This document shows, one piece after another, positions 39,271 to 52,095 of a stretch of 64,000 bases of DNA. The notes beneath the pieces were generated by a model, which had not been told where the DNA came from, did no database searches, and saw only the letters and a list, made by a program, of their open reading frames with translations. A program made the translations under genes and the position numbers. How positions within the stretch are numbered: the stretch's first letter is position 1; every line of letters starts with the position of its first letter. The stretch is taken from assembly GCF_020740795.1 (NCBI RefSeq), contig NC_067301.1, positions 1 to 64,000 on the forward strand, in the 5' to 3' direction. The DNA is from Apus apus (Eukaryota > Chordata > Aves > Apodiformes > Apodidae).

Positions 39271-42200
39271 GGAGAAGCCAGCCGCTCGCCGCAGCGTGCC
39301 TGCCACAGGCCCCGTGCCTCGCTGCTCGCCGTGCCTGCTCAGTCCAGCGGTGCTGGCCTCAGACAGGTACAAGCTGCCGTACCCTCATTTCCACAGGCTT
39401 ATCCCTTATTGGCACCGGTATTGCAGGGGAAGTGGATCATGAGAGAGTTTCAGCTGGAGTGGAGGTATTTTTTGGTAGACTCGTGAAGCAGGTGTTGTAG
39501 ATGACACCGCATTTCCCTTAACTGCACTCGTCTTCCCTTTCCTTGGGCAAGGCGACACAGCGATTTTGTTTTATAGTACCATAGTTTGTGCTCTTATGTT
39601 CCAAATTTCTTCATGGTTTGCAAACAAAGATATTCTTACTAGTGCAGTTGGCTCTATGTATTTTTAAAAAACTTACCTCAGGGCACTAAGGATGTTTAAT
39701 TTTATCTCCAGAGGTTTCCACAACACTGCATGAATCCTTAGTATATATTAGTATTTAGCTCTTGTAGAAATTATTGTAGCAGAACAATGGCTCCCCTGCA
39801 CATAAATCACTAGTCACAGTAGGAATAAAAGGTATTGGCACCATTTGTAGAAAACTAGCTCTCATTTATGTAGTAGGTGGCACAACCACAATGTCTGAAA
39901 AAGATGTCAAAGAGCACTGTCCAAGGCAAATGGAGTTCAGCTAGTACAGAAATTCATGTAAAGCTCAACAAGAAGTTGTAAGAAAGCAGGGTGCATACAA
40001 GGACAGGCAGAGATAAACAGGGCACTTCAGAGCCCCATTCCTTGTCACCGCAGGTGACTTTTTGTTCCAGCTGGGCACAGAGATAGAGTTATTAATGACA
40101 GCAGGTAGTCATGGCCATCATAATACAATTACGTGTTCCCTGTGAACATGTTTGAGACATTAAACTCATGTTTATTCTATGTTCAATTAAATAAAATTGT
40201 CTGCTCAGAACTTACAAGGATTAACTTTCACACCATTTAGCACAGTTTGTCCGCTTGGGACAGTGGGACAAGGCACTCTACTCCTTTCCAGGGTAACAAC
40301 AACGGAGAGAACTAAAGCAATTCCCTCCGTGCATTCATCTATCAGCATTCTTTGGGCTTTAGACAAAACAAAAACCAGAAATCTCCTCTCCTCTGTGAGC
40401 TGACACATAAATTGCTCTTAAAAGATACTAATTTACTTCGTACTAATTTAATCCAACAGTGTTCAAAAGAGTGAGGAGTGAGTTTTAGTGATTAATACCT
40501 ACTGCTATGAATCTGTGCTTTTCCCTCCTACCTTCTCTGATGTTCTGCATTAATTAAACTCTTTTGTTAAGTCTTTCCACAAAGCAGCTTCTGACAGCAT
40601 ATTCATCTCTTTGCTTGTTTGCAGCTTCACTTAAGGTTCACTGTTTTGTTTGCCAGCAGACCTCATTGTTTGTCTCACTCAGATCAGGACCATTTCTCCG
40701 TTTCTCAGAAACCTCTCTTGCTATGCTCATAGTCCTTTTCTCTGAGGTAAACATTAGCTCCAGTTGAGTGAAATTCTGTGCAAGCCACCAACAGAGAATA
40801 TGTTGTTCTCTCTCTTGAAGAATTTGGTTTAATTTGTGTGATTTTGTGTTGGGTTTGGTTTTGGTTTTGGTTTTGGTTTTTTTTGGTCTTAAAATTCATT
40901 TTAAAACATCTTTCAGTTAGGTTCTGTGATGCAGTGTTGTTCAGTGATCCACCTCTAATATCCAGCTTTTTTCCCAAGCATGACTTGATTCCGGGGTAGA
41001 TACAAAGCCTGTACCAAACAGAAATGCTGTGAAAGTTATTCTATGCTCATGGGCTGCTGCTTCAGAACATCCAAAAACCACATGTATCCTGGAGCAAAGA
41101 TTAATCTATGCTCAAATGACCCAAAGAAGGACAGGTCTGATGAGTTACTAAGTTGTTGTCTGCAGAGGATCCCGTGCATGTCCTCCCCAAGCTATCCTCC
41201 ACTTCCTGCAGAACAGCAGACAGCCTGCCTTTACACAAGCACAGAAGGCAAGGAAAAACTATGCCAGTAGAGATCACACATGACCCCTGTTCCTTTAGAA
41301 AGGCCATGAAGACAAATGTTCTGGACTGCTGAGTTTCTGTAGAAGACAGTGGGCATTGCTGCAGAGAGCTCCTCAGAACAAACCGTAACAGCCTGCAATA
41401 GTTGTACAGCTTGGTTGCCCATGACGCAGAAGGGTTACCTTGCCAATATTGTATGAAAATCTCAGAAACTGTATTCCCTTCTGAAGACACAAGGGTGGGG
41501 GGGAAAGACTCAAATTAAATGACTTTTTTTTTTTTTTCCCCCTCTAATTTAGCAGAATTCAGTTCATTTGAAGGTGGGAAAGCTGCTTAGTTTGTAGGCC
41601 CTGCTGAGCTCCACAACCAAGGAAGGTGGGGTGGCAGGGCAGTAGATGAGGAAAATACAGAGCAGTGCAGATTACAGAAAAAAACAGTCAAGCCTATCTG
41701 AAGTCAGTTTGCACAATTTTCAAGTCAGCGATGCTATCACGTACTGGACAACCTTCCTTTCCGTAGCATGGAAAAGACTAAAGCTTCCCTGTGCCCAGAA
41801 TTAAATACTGCATATTTCTTGCTCCTTAAGAGGCATAAGCAGTCTAGCTTCATCTGTCATTTTTTAACCACCCCAACCTGGCAATAATTCGGAAAGAACT
41901 AAATATCCTTATTTTCTTAATCCACATTGAAGTGACAAGTTAATTATTGTCCATGCACTAAAGTCTTTCAAAAGGAAAAACAAAAAAGCTTTTGTCTTGT
42001 TTAGGAGAATGAGATTCAAGGTTGCAGAGGCCAGGGCAGGGGGTGGTGGTGGGATTGTGGTGCCACTCCTTATTAGTTAACTATTAAGTGGAAAAGGTAG
42101 ATTAAAGAAAGCACTCAGAATTTATGAAAAAGTTGAGATCTCTTACCCATTTGTTGCCAGTGTCTAGCTCCCCTTGAAAGAGTGACTGAGTCAACTCTGC

Positions 42201-42764
42201 TGCACTAGGCCTTAGTACAGCAGCTGATTTGCAAATCCATTGTCAGTGATATTATACAGCATACACACTTTTCCACACTTGGTGCTTCTGTAGTTTTTTA
42301 GAGAGCTGTATGTATACAGACAAAGTGACATTCTAAGGTTCTTTCACGCTGTGTAGGATTTAATGCCATGGATTCAAGACATCTGTCTGATATAAATTAA
42401 ATTGCTCAATACATTTTGGGTAATTTTCAGAAGGGATTAGGGGAGAAACAACCATTCAGCTTATGTGGCTTTGAACAACAGCTGCTTTGTTTGGTTACTG
42501 CTTCTGAAACCACCGAGCCCCAGTCTGTTGCATCTTTGTAGTCTACTTAGGCAGTCTTTCAAAAAGCTACAGTCAGGAACTCTTCTAGCAGAGAAGTGAG
42601 ATACAAAGATCTCAGCTCATGTCCAGAAAAAAAAATGTCAGCATCTACATCACCTCTTGTACACAGGCATGACTCTAGGTATTTCTATGTGCATGTCTTC
42701 AGAGTTCATGACAGCCTTACGTTTATTTAAAATTAGTTCTGCCAATTACAAAAATTGCAAGAGT
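39271..42764. other. AT-rich gene-poor stretch upstream of SLC45A1
   Basis: No recognisable genes. A (GGTTTT)n-type simple repeat lies at 40846-40885 and T runs at 41523-41540. The 129-residue open frame at 41101-41490 (minus) has no family features and no supporting splice sites. Confidence 0.55.
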
Positions 42765-42765
42765 T

Positions 42766-43040
42766 AGAATCGCATAGCATCTCAAGGAAGGAAGCCATAA
42801 GGATCATCGTGTCCAACTCCCTGCTCCTTGCAAGGACTACCTAAAACTAAACCATATGACTAAGAGCATCGTCCACACACCCCTTGAACTCTGACAGGCT
42901 TGGTGCCATGACCACTTTCCTAGGGAGCCTGTTCCAGTGACTGACCATCCTCTCAGTGAAGAAACCTTTTCCTAATGACCAATCTGAACTTCCCCTTACT
43001 CTGCTTCACTCCAGTTTCTCATGTCCTATCACTGGTTACC
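42766..43040 (-). mobile_element. CR1 LINE, older subfamily 3' fragment
   Basis: The plus strand reads as the reverse complement of a CR1 3' region: GTCCAACTCCCTGCTCCTTG, CATCGTCCACACACCCCTTG, CTTGGTGCCATGACCAC, GGAGCCTGTTCCAGTGACTG and CTCTCAGTGAAGAAACC. It differs from the other CR1 copies in the window and belongs to a more diverged subfamily. Confidence 0.88.
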
Positions 43041-46000
43041 ACTTGAGTTACCTAGATGAATACCTATGTGTTCATCATACAGGCCAAAGCATTCTTTAAA
43101 TCCCAAGTGTCCTTGTTCCTTCTGCAATCCACTTTTCCAGATAATTTCTAGAGCAGATGCCAGTTTCCCCTCTTCCCTTGAACTCTTCCTGTACATGTAT
43201 TCCAGGTACAATGGAGCTTTTGCTCCATTTCTAAATCCAAAAGAAACTGTATTCCACAATGTTTATGGTATCAGTTGAAGAAGTAAATTTGTACTTCTGT
43301 AAATGCCCAGTCATGCCAATGAGATTAATGGCCTATGGTACTAAACACAGTGCAAATACAAAGTCAGAAAAAATAAGCAAGTTCAAATAAGGTGAGGTGC
43401 ATTTCAATTACATGTTTGAACACTTTACATTGGTAAGAGGAGCTTACCGATTACACAGCCCTAGCATCCCTTACATGCCAACTGAGTAGGCATAAGGAAG
43501 CTTGTGGGAGACTAATACAAGAACACAAAGAAGTCTCATATATGCCAGTTTGCACACCACCTCTACATCTGGTCCTTAGCATATTGTCATATGACTTTTA
43601 GTTGCCCAGATAAATCAGTTCCTGAACTTGGACTCACCAAAGTCCTACAATGACTATATTAATGGATGTGATTAAACATTTAAAAGGGCACTTGAATTTT
43701 TACTTAAAAGAAGGAAAAACGCAACAACAAAAAAAACAAACACACCCAAAACACTACCAGAAACAAAACCCAGTATTTTGCTGCAGAATGAACAACCACG
43801 GTGACAGCACTGATCCACTTGCATTAAAAATGAGTTTTCAATTCATTGAGAAAATAAATTCAACATAGTGACCTACTACACAAGATTAGAATGTGAATTT
43901 TTAAAGAAACAAGTATGCATGTTCTGACAACTGCCGTCTGCACTTTTGAAGTCTGCACTTGTGTGAATACAACAAAGTACAAAAGGAGTTTGTGTCTGCT
44001 CCTATTGATGCCAGGAACAGAGCAATCTACCCTATTCTTTTTGGGTGCAAGGTGAGGCCACGCTCCCAAAACGATTCATAAAGAAGTATCTTCAAGATGC
44101 CCCCTGACAGGTGTGCCAGGCAACTGCAATGCACAGCACTGTACAGATAGCTCTAATAATAGGAAGAGACAGAAATGCCCCCGCTATTGACAAATACACA
44201 GATAAGAACAGTCTTTGAATATAGTTTAAACTGTTCTGGAATGTCATCATGGTACAAATGAAATGTCAGTAATCTGTCAACCTAGTTTACAGTTGCAGTA
44301 TCAAATGAAAGAGAATGCTGTGGCCCCTTCTCAGACCTTAGAGGCTAATTATTCAGAAAAATGTCACTAATGCCACACCTCACTGAAACCATTCAAGTGT
44401 TGTGCAGTGACAGCCCAATAGTTTTTCTTGCACTGGTTTGCACTTGATTTTACTTGTGTTTTGGTTCAGACATGCAATTTCCACAATAGCAGCATACATG
44501 CACGTAGTCATTAGCTTTGCTGAGCTTTGTGCAGTGACTACAGTGAGTGTATTTCTATTTGCTTCTGCAGTACAAACCAGTGCTGCCCTCAGAGCAAAAT
44601 GAGGACATTTACCTAGCTCCTGCCCTCACCAGACAACCACCCCTCCAATGGCTGGTCTCTCTCCAACAATGAAAACCTGACACAGTCCAGAGAATTAGTC
44701 ACTAGAGGGCACTTACAGAATCCAGAAGACTGAAAATGTGCTTGGTATCAGAAGACCACAGTCCTACAGTTTAGAGTCCAAATTACAAGTTTTGCAGTTA
44801 CTTCCTATCCAGGTCTGTAATACCTTAAGATAGAGAACCAGGGAAATTACTATATTTTAGAAGGCCTTTATCATCTTCTGTTTTTCCAGCCACGGAACAA
44901 AAGAAGGCTGAGGAAAAACTTTCCTCTGAGGTAACCCGCATACTAGTCTACATTGACTGTGTGCTCCTGGGCAAATACTGAACCAAAGTCTTAACCACAG
45001 GCATTCAAGACATTTACTATGTAAGATATTGGTGCTAACTGTCACTGTTAAGTGCAGCTTTGGGGAAAGAGGTGCAGGAACACAGAAATCAATGTGGCAG
45101 ACTCACAGAAGTACAGTATGCCGTTTCACTGTGATGCCTCAAGTGGACTTTGCATTTCACAAGAGACTAGGATGTGATTATGACCCAAAGAGGCTGCAGG
45201 TTTTTTTCTGGATGTCACAAACCACAGAAAGGTATCACGTAGTATGTCAGTAAAGCAGGAGTAAGAGTTTTGGATGCAGGAACTTACAGTCACCCAGAGC
45301 AGGCAGCAGTGCCTACATTGACACAAGGTGCTCAGAGCTCACAAGAAAAAAGCAGCATGGCACTGAGTGGCATTCAACAGGCACTGCAGAAAGACCAGAG
45401 GTGTGCCTGCCTCTTGCTAAGCATTCCTTAAAACTTTTATTTATAAATTGGCTCTGTACCTTGCCTAAATTGACTTTGGGAGCCTATGGGAAGTACTGCC
45501 TATGAGAAACTATGAGAAACCACTGGGTCCCTGGGGCTAATTACTTTCTTCAAAACCCCACATTGCTCTGTTTTTGACTAGGTACAGCATTCAATTTTCT
45601 GCTAAGATTGTACTATATTGCATTACAGGACAAGTTGCAATAGCACTCCATGTTAATTGCAGTGCACAGACTGCTCCCTTTTCTCCTTTATACCAGTTAT
45701 CAAGAAAAACCAGAAAGTCTACTTCTGCTGTTTTTAATTTAGCCTCTTCTATCCATACAGAATGCCTGTCAGACAGGAGAGGGAGGGGCTGTTATCCCCT
45801 TTCTGCCTGGAAGTGTCTAGCAACAAGGCAGAGACCATAGGAGTGTCTACCTGCCATCCCAAACAATCAGTTACGTTCTGGAGACAGGCAGATCCTGGGG
45901 TGCGTTATGGTCACTCGGTGTAAACAGATACAGGCAGGTGCTTTAATATTCCTGGATAGCCCCAAAGCCACTCTGACAGCCTTCCTTGACTCTCACATCC

Positions 46001-49000
46001 AGATTAATGCAGAGAAAAGGGCAGAGATGAACTATCAGAAAAAGGACACCCCTCTGCCACACTCAGAACTTGGCAGTCTCTTTCAGTGCCTTTGCCTAAA
46101 ACACCAAAGCAACCCTCAAAACACCAGAGTACAGCCATGAGCAGATTCACAGAGTGCAGAGACAAGGAGGGGCTGTGCACCCTAACTTGACAAGTGTGAT
46201 ACAGCTTAGCAAACTCTTGTATGGGGGAACTATATTTGAAAAGATTTGCTGGGTGATGAGTATAATTTACCTTTCCCTGGAGCATGGTCAAAGGCATAAG
46301 GGTTTTTAGCATTTCATCTTTGTTTCCCTCCTAACTGTCCATTTCTGACAGCAGTATTAACATTTGTATGATACAAGTAATTTTGCTAGCCCACCTCCCC
46401 TCCTATCAAGATTTCTGTCACTTTCAAGTGTTAACCAGCATTGATAACTAACACTTATTCTGCATCATATCTACACAGGGGAAGGATATGGACTTGTATA
46501 GTGCTCCACACTTCCAATGAAGTGTATGAATAGCATTGATTAATCAGTCTACTAGAAAGCAATACGTGCAGGACTAGCATAGAGGTTTTGGGAGATTTTT
46601 GAAACAGAGCCTCCTACTAAAACAACAGGGAGGCAGCCATACCAGAACAGATAGCCATCCTGTTTCCAACCAGCGCTATTTGTGGACACTTGGTTGCTGC
46701 TATTCACAAGCCTGCTTTTTGCTTCTGCTGTTCTAAACAGACCATTCACCTCAGTTAATTTAATTTGTTGAGTGTTTTCAGGTAAGTAAAAGTGCTGTAA
46801 GTATCTCCTTTCTTCTGATTTACTACCCTTTGGCCAAAGGCCATTTCCGTTTGGCAGATCACTCTCAAGATGTTTTCTACTCTCCCCTATCAGTAGTAAA
46901 CAAACTCCTCTGACTAGAGTCCAGCCTGCAACATGATGTTTGCAGCTAAGAGTTGCTCTCCGGTTAGCCTGCATTTTCTTAGGAGAGGGGGGAGGAAAGG
47001 AGAGGAACAGAACATTCTGTCAAATAAACATTTGCTAATGCTCTTGAGCAAGAGAAATGGAACAGGTAGCAAACAGTAACCCAGATTAACTATCTGCTAG
47101 GGCAAACACAATATGCAAAGGTTCTATATGCACTGTTTGGATGGCATTTCTGTGTTGAGCCTGATACACTGATATAATAATTGATCTTTCCAACATGAGC
47201 CATGACCTTTGGATACAAAATTGGAAGTAAGGCCTTAAAGTAATATAATGAGTCTTCTACTTGGTAGAATAAATAATGTCCTTGCTGTTAGTTTGACTTC
47301 TCTACTTATCTTTTTTTTCCTCTCTTTCTCTTGAGGAATAAATGATTTTTGCAGGTACACAGTTAGGCAGTTTCTCAGTAATATTATTAACTCTTTGGGT
47401 GTAGGACTAGCAGATTTTGTCAAGAATCCACGGGTCTGATTCTATATGAAAGTTTAGTGCAACTTCTAGGTCAGCTTTATGTCTGAAAACCAAACATGTA
47501 GGAATATGTAAAAAAGTAATCGGTTCCTCTCTTTTGAGGCTGAGCACCACAGAAGCATTCCCCAGGAAGGAGTCTGATTGCAGCCCTGGAACACCTTAAC
47601 CAGCAGGGCTTATTTTCCCTTTTAGGACTGGTACAGATGAAAATGACACTTGAGCCTGAGTCTGGCTCTGCGGTCCTCAACTGAAAGATAGCATAGAAAA
47701 GCTCAATGTGAAGAATGGCAGAAATTATTTATGATCTGGAAGACATTTTGCAATAATCTTATTTAAGAATTACATCTGTTGAATATCTGAATAGGACAGA
47801 GCAACAGCTTCTAAAGCAGCTGGTCCAACCAAGGGCTGAAAATTTAAGCTAAACTAATTCAAATTACAAGTAACATACATGCTTTTCAGAGTTAGAAGAG
47901 ATCAAGTCCACAAGACTAACGGTTCCTTGCAGCCATAATTAATAGAGTTTGCATCTATCTAACCAGTATCTTCTCAAAGACAGCAGGGACAGAGCTAGAT
48001 CACATCCACTCCAGACTAAGCCAATTTACCATCTCTTGCAAAGGAAAAAAAAAAAAAATCTCCTTGTGAGGTGTTATGGCCAGAGAGAAGGACATGATAA
48101 CCTCAAACTAATTTCTTCAAACATACCATATTCTCCTGGCTCCCCTTTTGGCGAAGATGCTGAACAATCTTCTCATGCCAAGTGAGAAATGCTTCCAATC
48201 TCCTCCACCCCACCCTTTTTATTTTTTTATTAAAAATCCAAGTGCAGTAGGAGACTTGCTTATGTGATCAGGACACATGGAGATAATAAAATGGGAGAAC
48301 CTTTGAATCAAATATAAAGCGGACATCCTAAGATACTAATTTAAATGTCAAATATCAAATAAATGTCTTCACTGTGTGATAGCTCAGATTTCACAGCTAA
48401 AGAACAGCCATAAAAGACAGAAGTGAAAATTAATATTTGAGATTTATACAAGATAAACTAGGGTGGTTTTTTTTTGGTTTGTTTTTTTTTGTGTCTGGGC
48501 AAGTTAGGTAGGATAAAACCAGGCTTGATACAAGCGTCTTCCTGCAGACTAATTTGTTACCTACCTTTGCACAGCTTCTCATGCCACCCACTTGACTAAG
48601 GAGAAATGCTGCCACCAAATCTAGTCCATGAATTTCACTCAGACAGGCCCTTCCCTTTACTTTCCATGGATGACAGTAACTATAAAGCCTTGACACCCTG
48701 TTCACACATACAGGAGCACATAGTCTTATTATAATATTGGTCCTGGGAACTTCATGCATAGCGTACTTTCTACCCAACAGAAGAGATGACCAAGGCTAGT
48801 CTCTGCCTCAGCTGTAAGCATACTGGACCCCACTGAGTCTGGACATCCTCTCAGTATTACCTCACTTTCAGAATCTCAATGGGGCTGAATCATGTAGACT
48901 CTTCTAAGACCTTCTGTACTGTCAATAAAAGTGAAGGAAATAGCCTATTTTAACTTGAGGAGTCGATGTTCTTGACCTTTTGCAAAATCCCATTTAAATC

Positions 49001-50550
49001 AAACCTTCCTACCAGACCAAGAGACTCTCTCTCCCTCTCCTCTATTCTAATACGGTCTGAGATTATGCGATCAGACCAACACCCAGAACTCCTGCCATAG
49101 AAGCAAAGCAGATCTATCCAGAAGCAGCATTTTTCTCCATTACACTCTGCAGAAGTTGCAGAAGAGCATGTTGCATCCTTTTCAGTCCTGCATTCTAGGG
49201 TTTCAGGCTCCCCTGCGTTTTCTGTCACAACAGCACTTCTATTGCCCTGTCTTCCACCTATTTAATAACAACAGCGTTGCTGTGGACAAATGTGTTTTCT
49301 ACCATTACCAATCTTGCAGCTAAAACAACAATCTGTGTAGTAGTAGTTCTGTACAGGAAGAGGGAGCTAGAATTCTGATGTGCTTTTATTACATATCTCA
49401 TTCCCAGAATTGCTTAGTTGGAGGGTTGTCACGGACAAACATCACATGTCTGCGACGTTCTCAGAAAACACATGCATCTTACATTGCCTCTACTTGTCAC
49501 ACCAAATGGATCTTCAGCCAGGTCATCATCATCTTTGTTATTCATTACCAAAATGGAATTTGTTCCCCTTTCCAATTATATGTAAAGCCACCAGCACTTG
49601 GACGCTGCCTAGCTTTGCACACTCCTTCATGGATACTTAGAGGTGAAATGCATGCAGCTGGAACAAAAGGTTTTTTTCATGTGTTTGTTAGCTTAGCCAC
49701 AGCTAAAAATTACTTACAGGAGACATCTAAGAAAGGAGGAATTGGGGAGGGAAGGGAAGTTCTATTAAATTAACTGTCCACATTCACAGAAACACCAGCT
49801 GTCACCTTCTACGGTCAGTTGAGAGAAGCTGTGAACTCCATGTCAGCTCAAGTGTACGTCAGAGCAGCTGCTTACTTTTCGTTTGGCAGAGTGTGCACCT
49901 ATGTAGTAACACACACATTACATAATATTAAGTCATAAACTAAAAGAAGTCAGCTTGCTAAATCCATCCACTACGTGGATGAGATTTTTATTTCCATCAC
50001 CTGATAATTTAATTGCTCAATTAGCTCTACCTGAATGCCTTGCCTGTGGTAGAGGAATAATCCCTTGCAGGCCAGAGTAAAACAGAAGACAGAAGGCAAG
50101 TCAGCAATGCAAAGGTAAATTATTCCTCTACAGCAAACCAAGTGCATAATCTAATTGTATTTTCTCTTCTGATCTGCTGCTTAAACTAGTGTGTAAGGGA
50201 CAGAAAAGGCAACAGACACATAAACACCAAAAACTCTGGTAAAAGCCAGTACCACAGGAGGCCTCCCATAGGTAGTTTAATCCCAAAAGTTTCTTAGCTG
50301 ATTCAAACCTAGCTTGGACATTTCTTTTTGCATTTCTGTAATTCCATAATATGCCTAGTTTAGGCAACAGGACAGTCTCATCATTGATGAGGACTGTGAA
50401 ACATCTGCTGTATGACTGAATATTACACTATTGCTTTCCTTTAGCCAAGAGGCAAGTGGAAAAGATGCCGTTCAAGTGGCACTCCACATCCTGGAGCAGA
50501 GTGGGGCTGACTGTGGGCCTGTGGATATGACTGCTTGTGCATCAACGGAC
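43041..50550. other. Gene-poor AT-rich stretch
   Basis: About 7.5 kb without a supportable gene or named repeat. The 140-residue open frame at 46552-46974 (minus) is the longest but has no domain, signal peptide or exon context that I recognise. A GT-rich/T-rich simple tract is at 48460-48495. Confidence 0.5.
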
Positions 50551-50750
50551 CATAGAATCATCATAGAATGGTCTGAGTTGGAAAGGACCTTAAAGATCAT
50601 CTAGTTCCAACCCCTCCTACATGGGCAGGGACACCTCCCACCAGACCAGGTTGCTCCAAGCCCCATCCAACCTGCCCTTCAACACTTCCAGGGACGGGGC
50701 TTCTGCTACTTCCCTGGGCAACCTGTTTCAGTGTCTCACCACCCTCACAC
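50551..50750 (-). mobile_element. CR1 LINE, 3' fragment
   Basis: Begins with CATAGAATCATCATAGAATGG (the CR1 3' end reversed), then GAAAGGACCTTAAAGATCAT, CCAGGTTGCTCCAAGCCCCA and TTTCAGTGTCTCACCACCCT. A 200-base 5'-truncated copy in minus orientation. Confidence 0.95.
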
Positions 50751-51954
50751 AGACCATACATAGCACAGAGGGTTTTGGTTGCAATAACATGGCCTATAGG
50801 TCGGTACAACTCAATGGACTTTGTAACTAACTGTTTAGACTTAATGAGAAACTAATTACTTCTACTGCAGAAGTGACTCAACAGTGTAGTGAAGGCACCT
50901 AGATAACAAAAAACTAATTGTATCATAGAATTCAAAGAAATCAATCAACATGCATTTAACAGAGAAATCTGTAAGAAACCAGCTACTGTGTAGGAAGGGC
51001 CTGACTCTGAATAAATGCATTTGACATAAAATTCTGTTCTAAACAGTTCTTGCCCTGCACTGTACACCATAGTGCCTGCTTCTGCCCACCCGTAAATTCA
51101 CCACCACTGATCCAATTCACAGTCAAAGAATCTGACTCGCTCATCCCTATCTCTGGATAGGTACTGACACTTGCCCTCTTTCCCCCATAGCTGGAAAGTG
51201 ACTTTCAGCATTTGCTTCTGCAGAGTGGCTTTCCCAGACTCCTCCTTCTGGATCACACAGATCCCAGGCTACACTGCAAGAACAAGTACCAAATGGACAG
51301 ATACTAAGAGTTTGGACAAAATCATTGGCATTCACTGTGCTACCCTTGGGGCCCAATTTTAAGAAATACTAGTAAATACACTTTCTTCATGTGTTTTTTT
51401 TAAGGCATTATTCCTTCCAACATAAATCATTACTGTATGCCCTGCAGTGAAATACGACTCTAATCTGCACATCATTTATCTGTGTATTGTCAGGGTCTAA
51501 TTTAGTCCCTTCCCTGTCTCTCTCCCATCTGTACTTCCGTAATACCAGTTTTACTAACAATCCTCACTGGAGACAGGAAATAAATCTTCATTCATGAAAG
51601 CAGCATGAGCAAAGATCAGAAATCACATCAGAATAAATGAAACTTCATCAGACCACATCAGAACCTTAAAGAAAATCAAGGAGCCAAGAGATGCACAGGA
51701 GGGTCATTATTGCAGCCAACTACACGTACCTTAATTGTGTCCTCTTTCATCTGGCAGGTCACACCAGAACACAAAATGAAGGTACAGCAGTCAAGTTCAC
51801 AGCACTCTCCCTCTTCTGCCCATGTCAAAACCTGAGTACTCCTGTACAATTAATCAAATTGTGTTAATTTATTTTTTTAGTTATCATTTATAAGATACAC
51901 AAGGCTCAAAAATGTCTATTAAAAATATTTTAAATTGCTTAGGGAGATAGGAGA

Positions 51955-52095
51955 GTCTCTATCACTAGAGACTTTTAAGATCATCTGCTAGGATGCCTGA
52001 GAGGAGATTAGGATTATTAGACCCTGCCTTGGGCCAAGGAGTTGAAATAGAGAAACTCTGTGACCTTGCAAGGTGCTTTCTGGCTTTTCCTGGAA
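51955..52095 (+). mobile_element. Degraded CR1 LINE relic
   Basis: Weak but ordered similarity to the CR1 3' end in plus orientation: ATCACTAGAGACTTTTAAG, GGCCAAGGAGTTGAAATAG and GTGACCTTGCAAGGTGCTTTC. Many changes suggest an ancient insertion. Confidence 0.55.

Noticed and set aside
41101-41490. 129-codon open frame, minus strand
   Set aside because: No family resemblance, no exon borders and AT-rich surroundings; frames of this length are expected by chance in 64 kb.
46552-46974. 140-codon open frame, minus strand
   Set aside because: Longest frame in the gene-poor half but without domain, start context or splice evidence; treated as chance.
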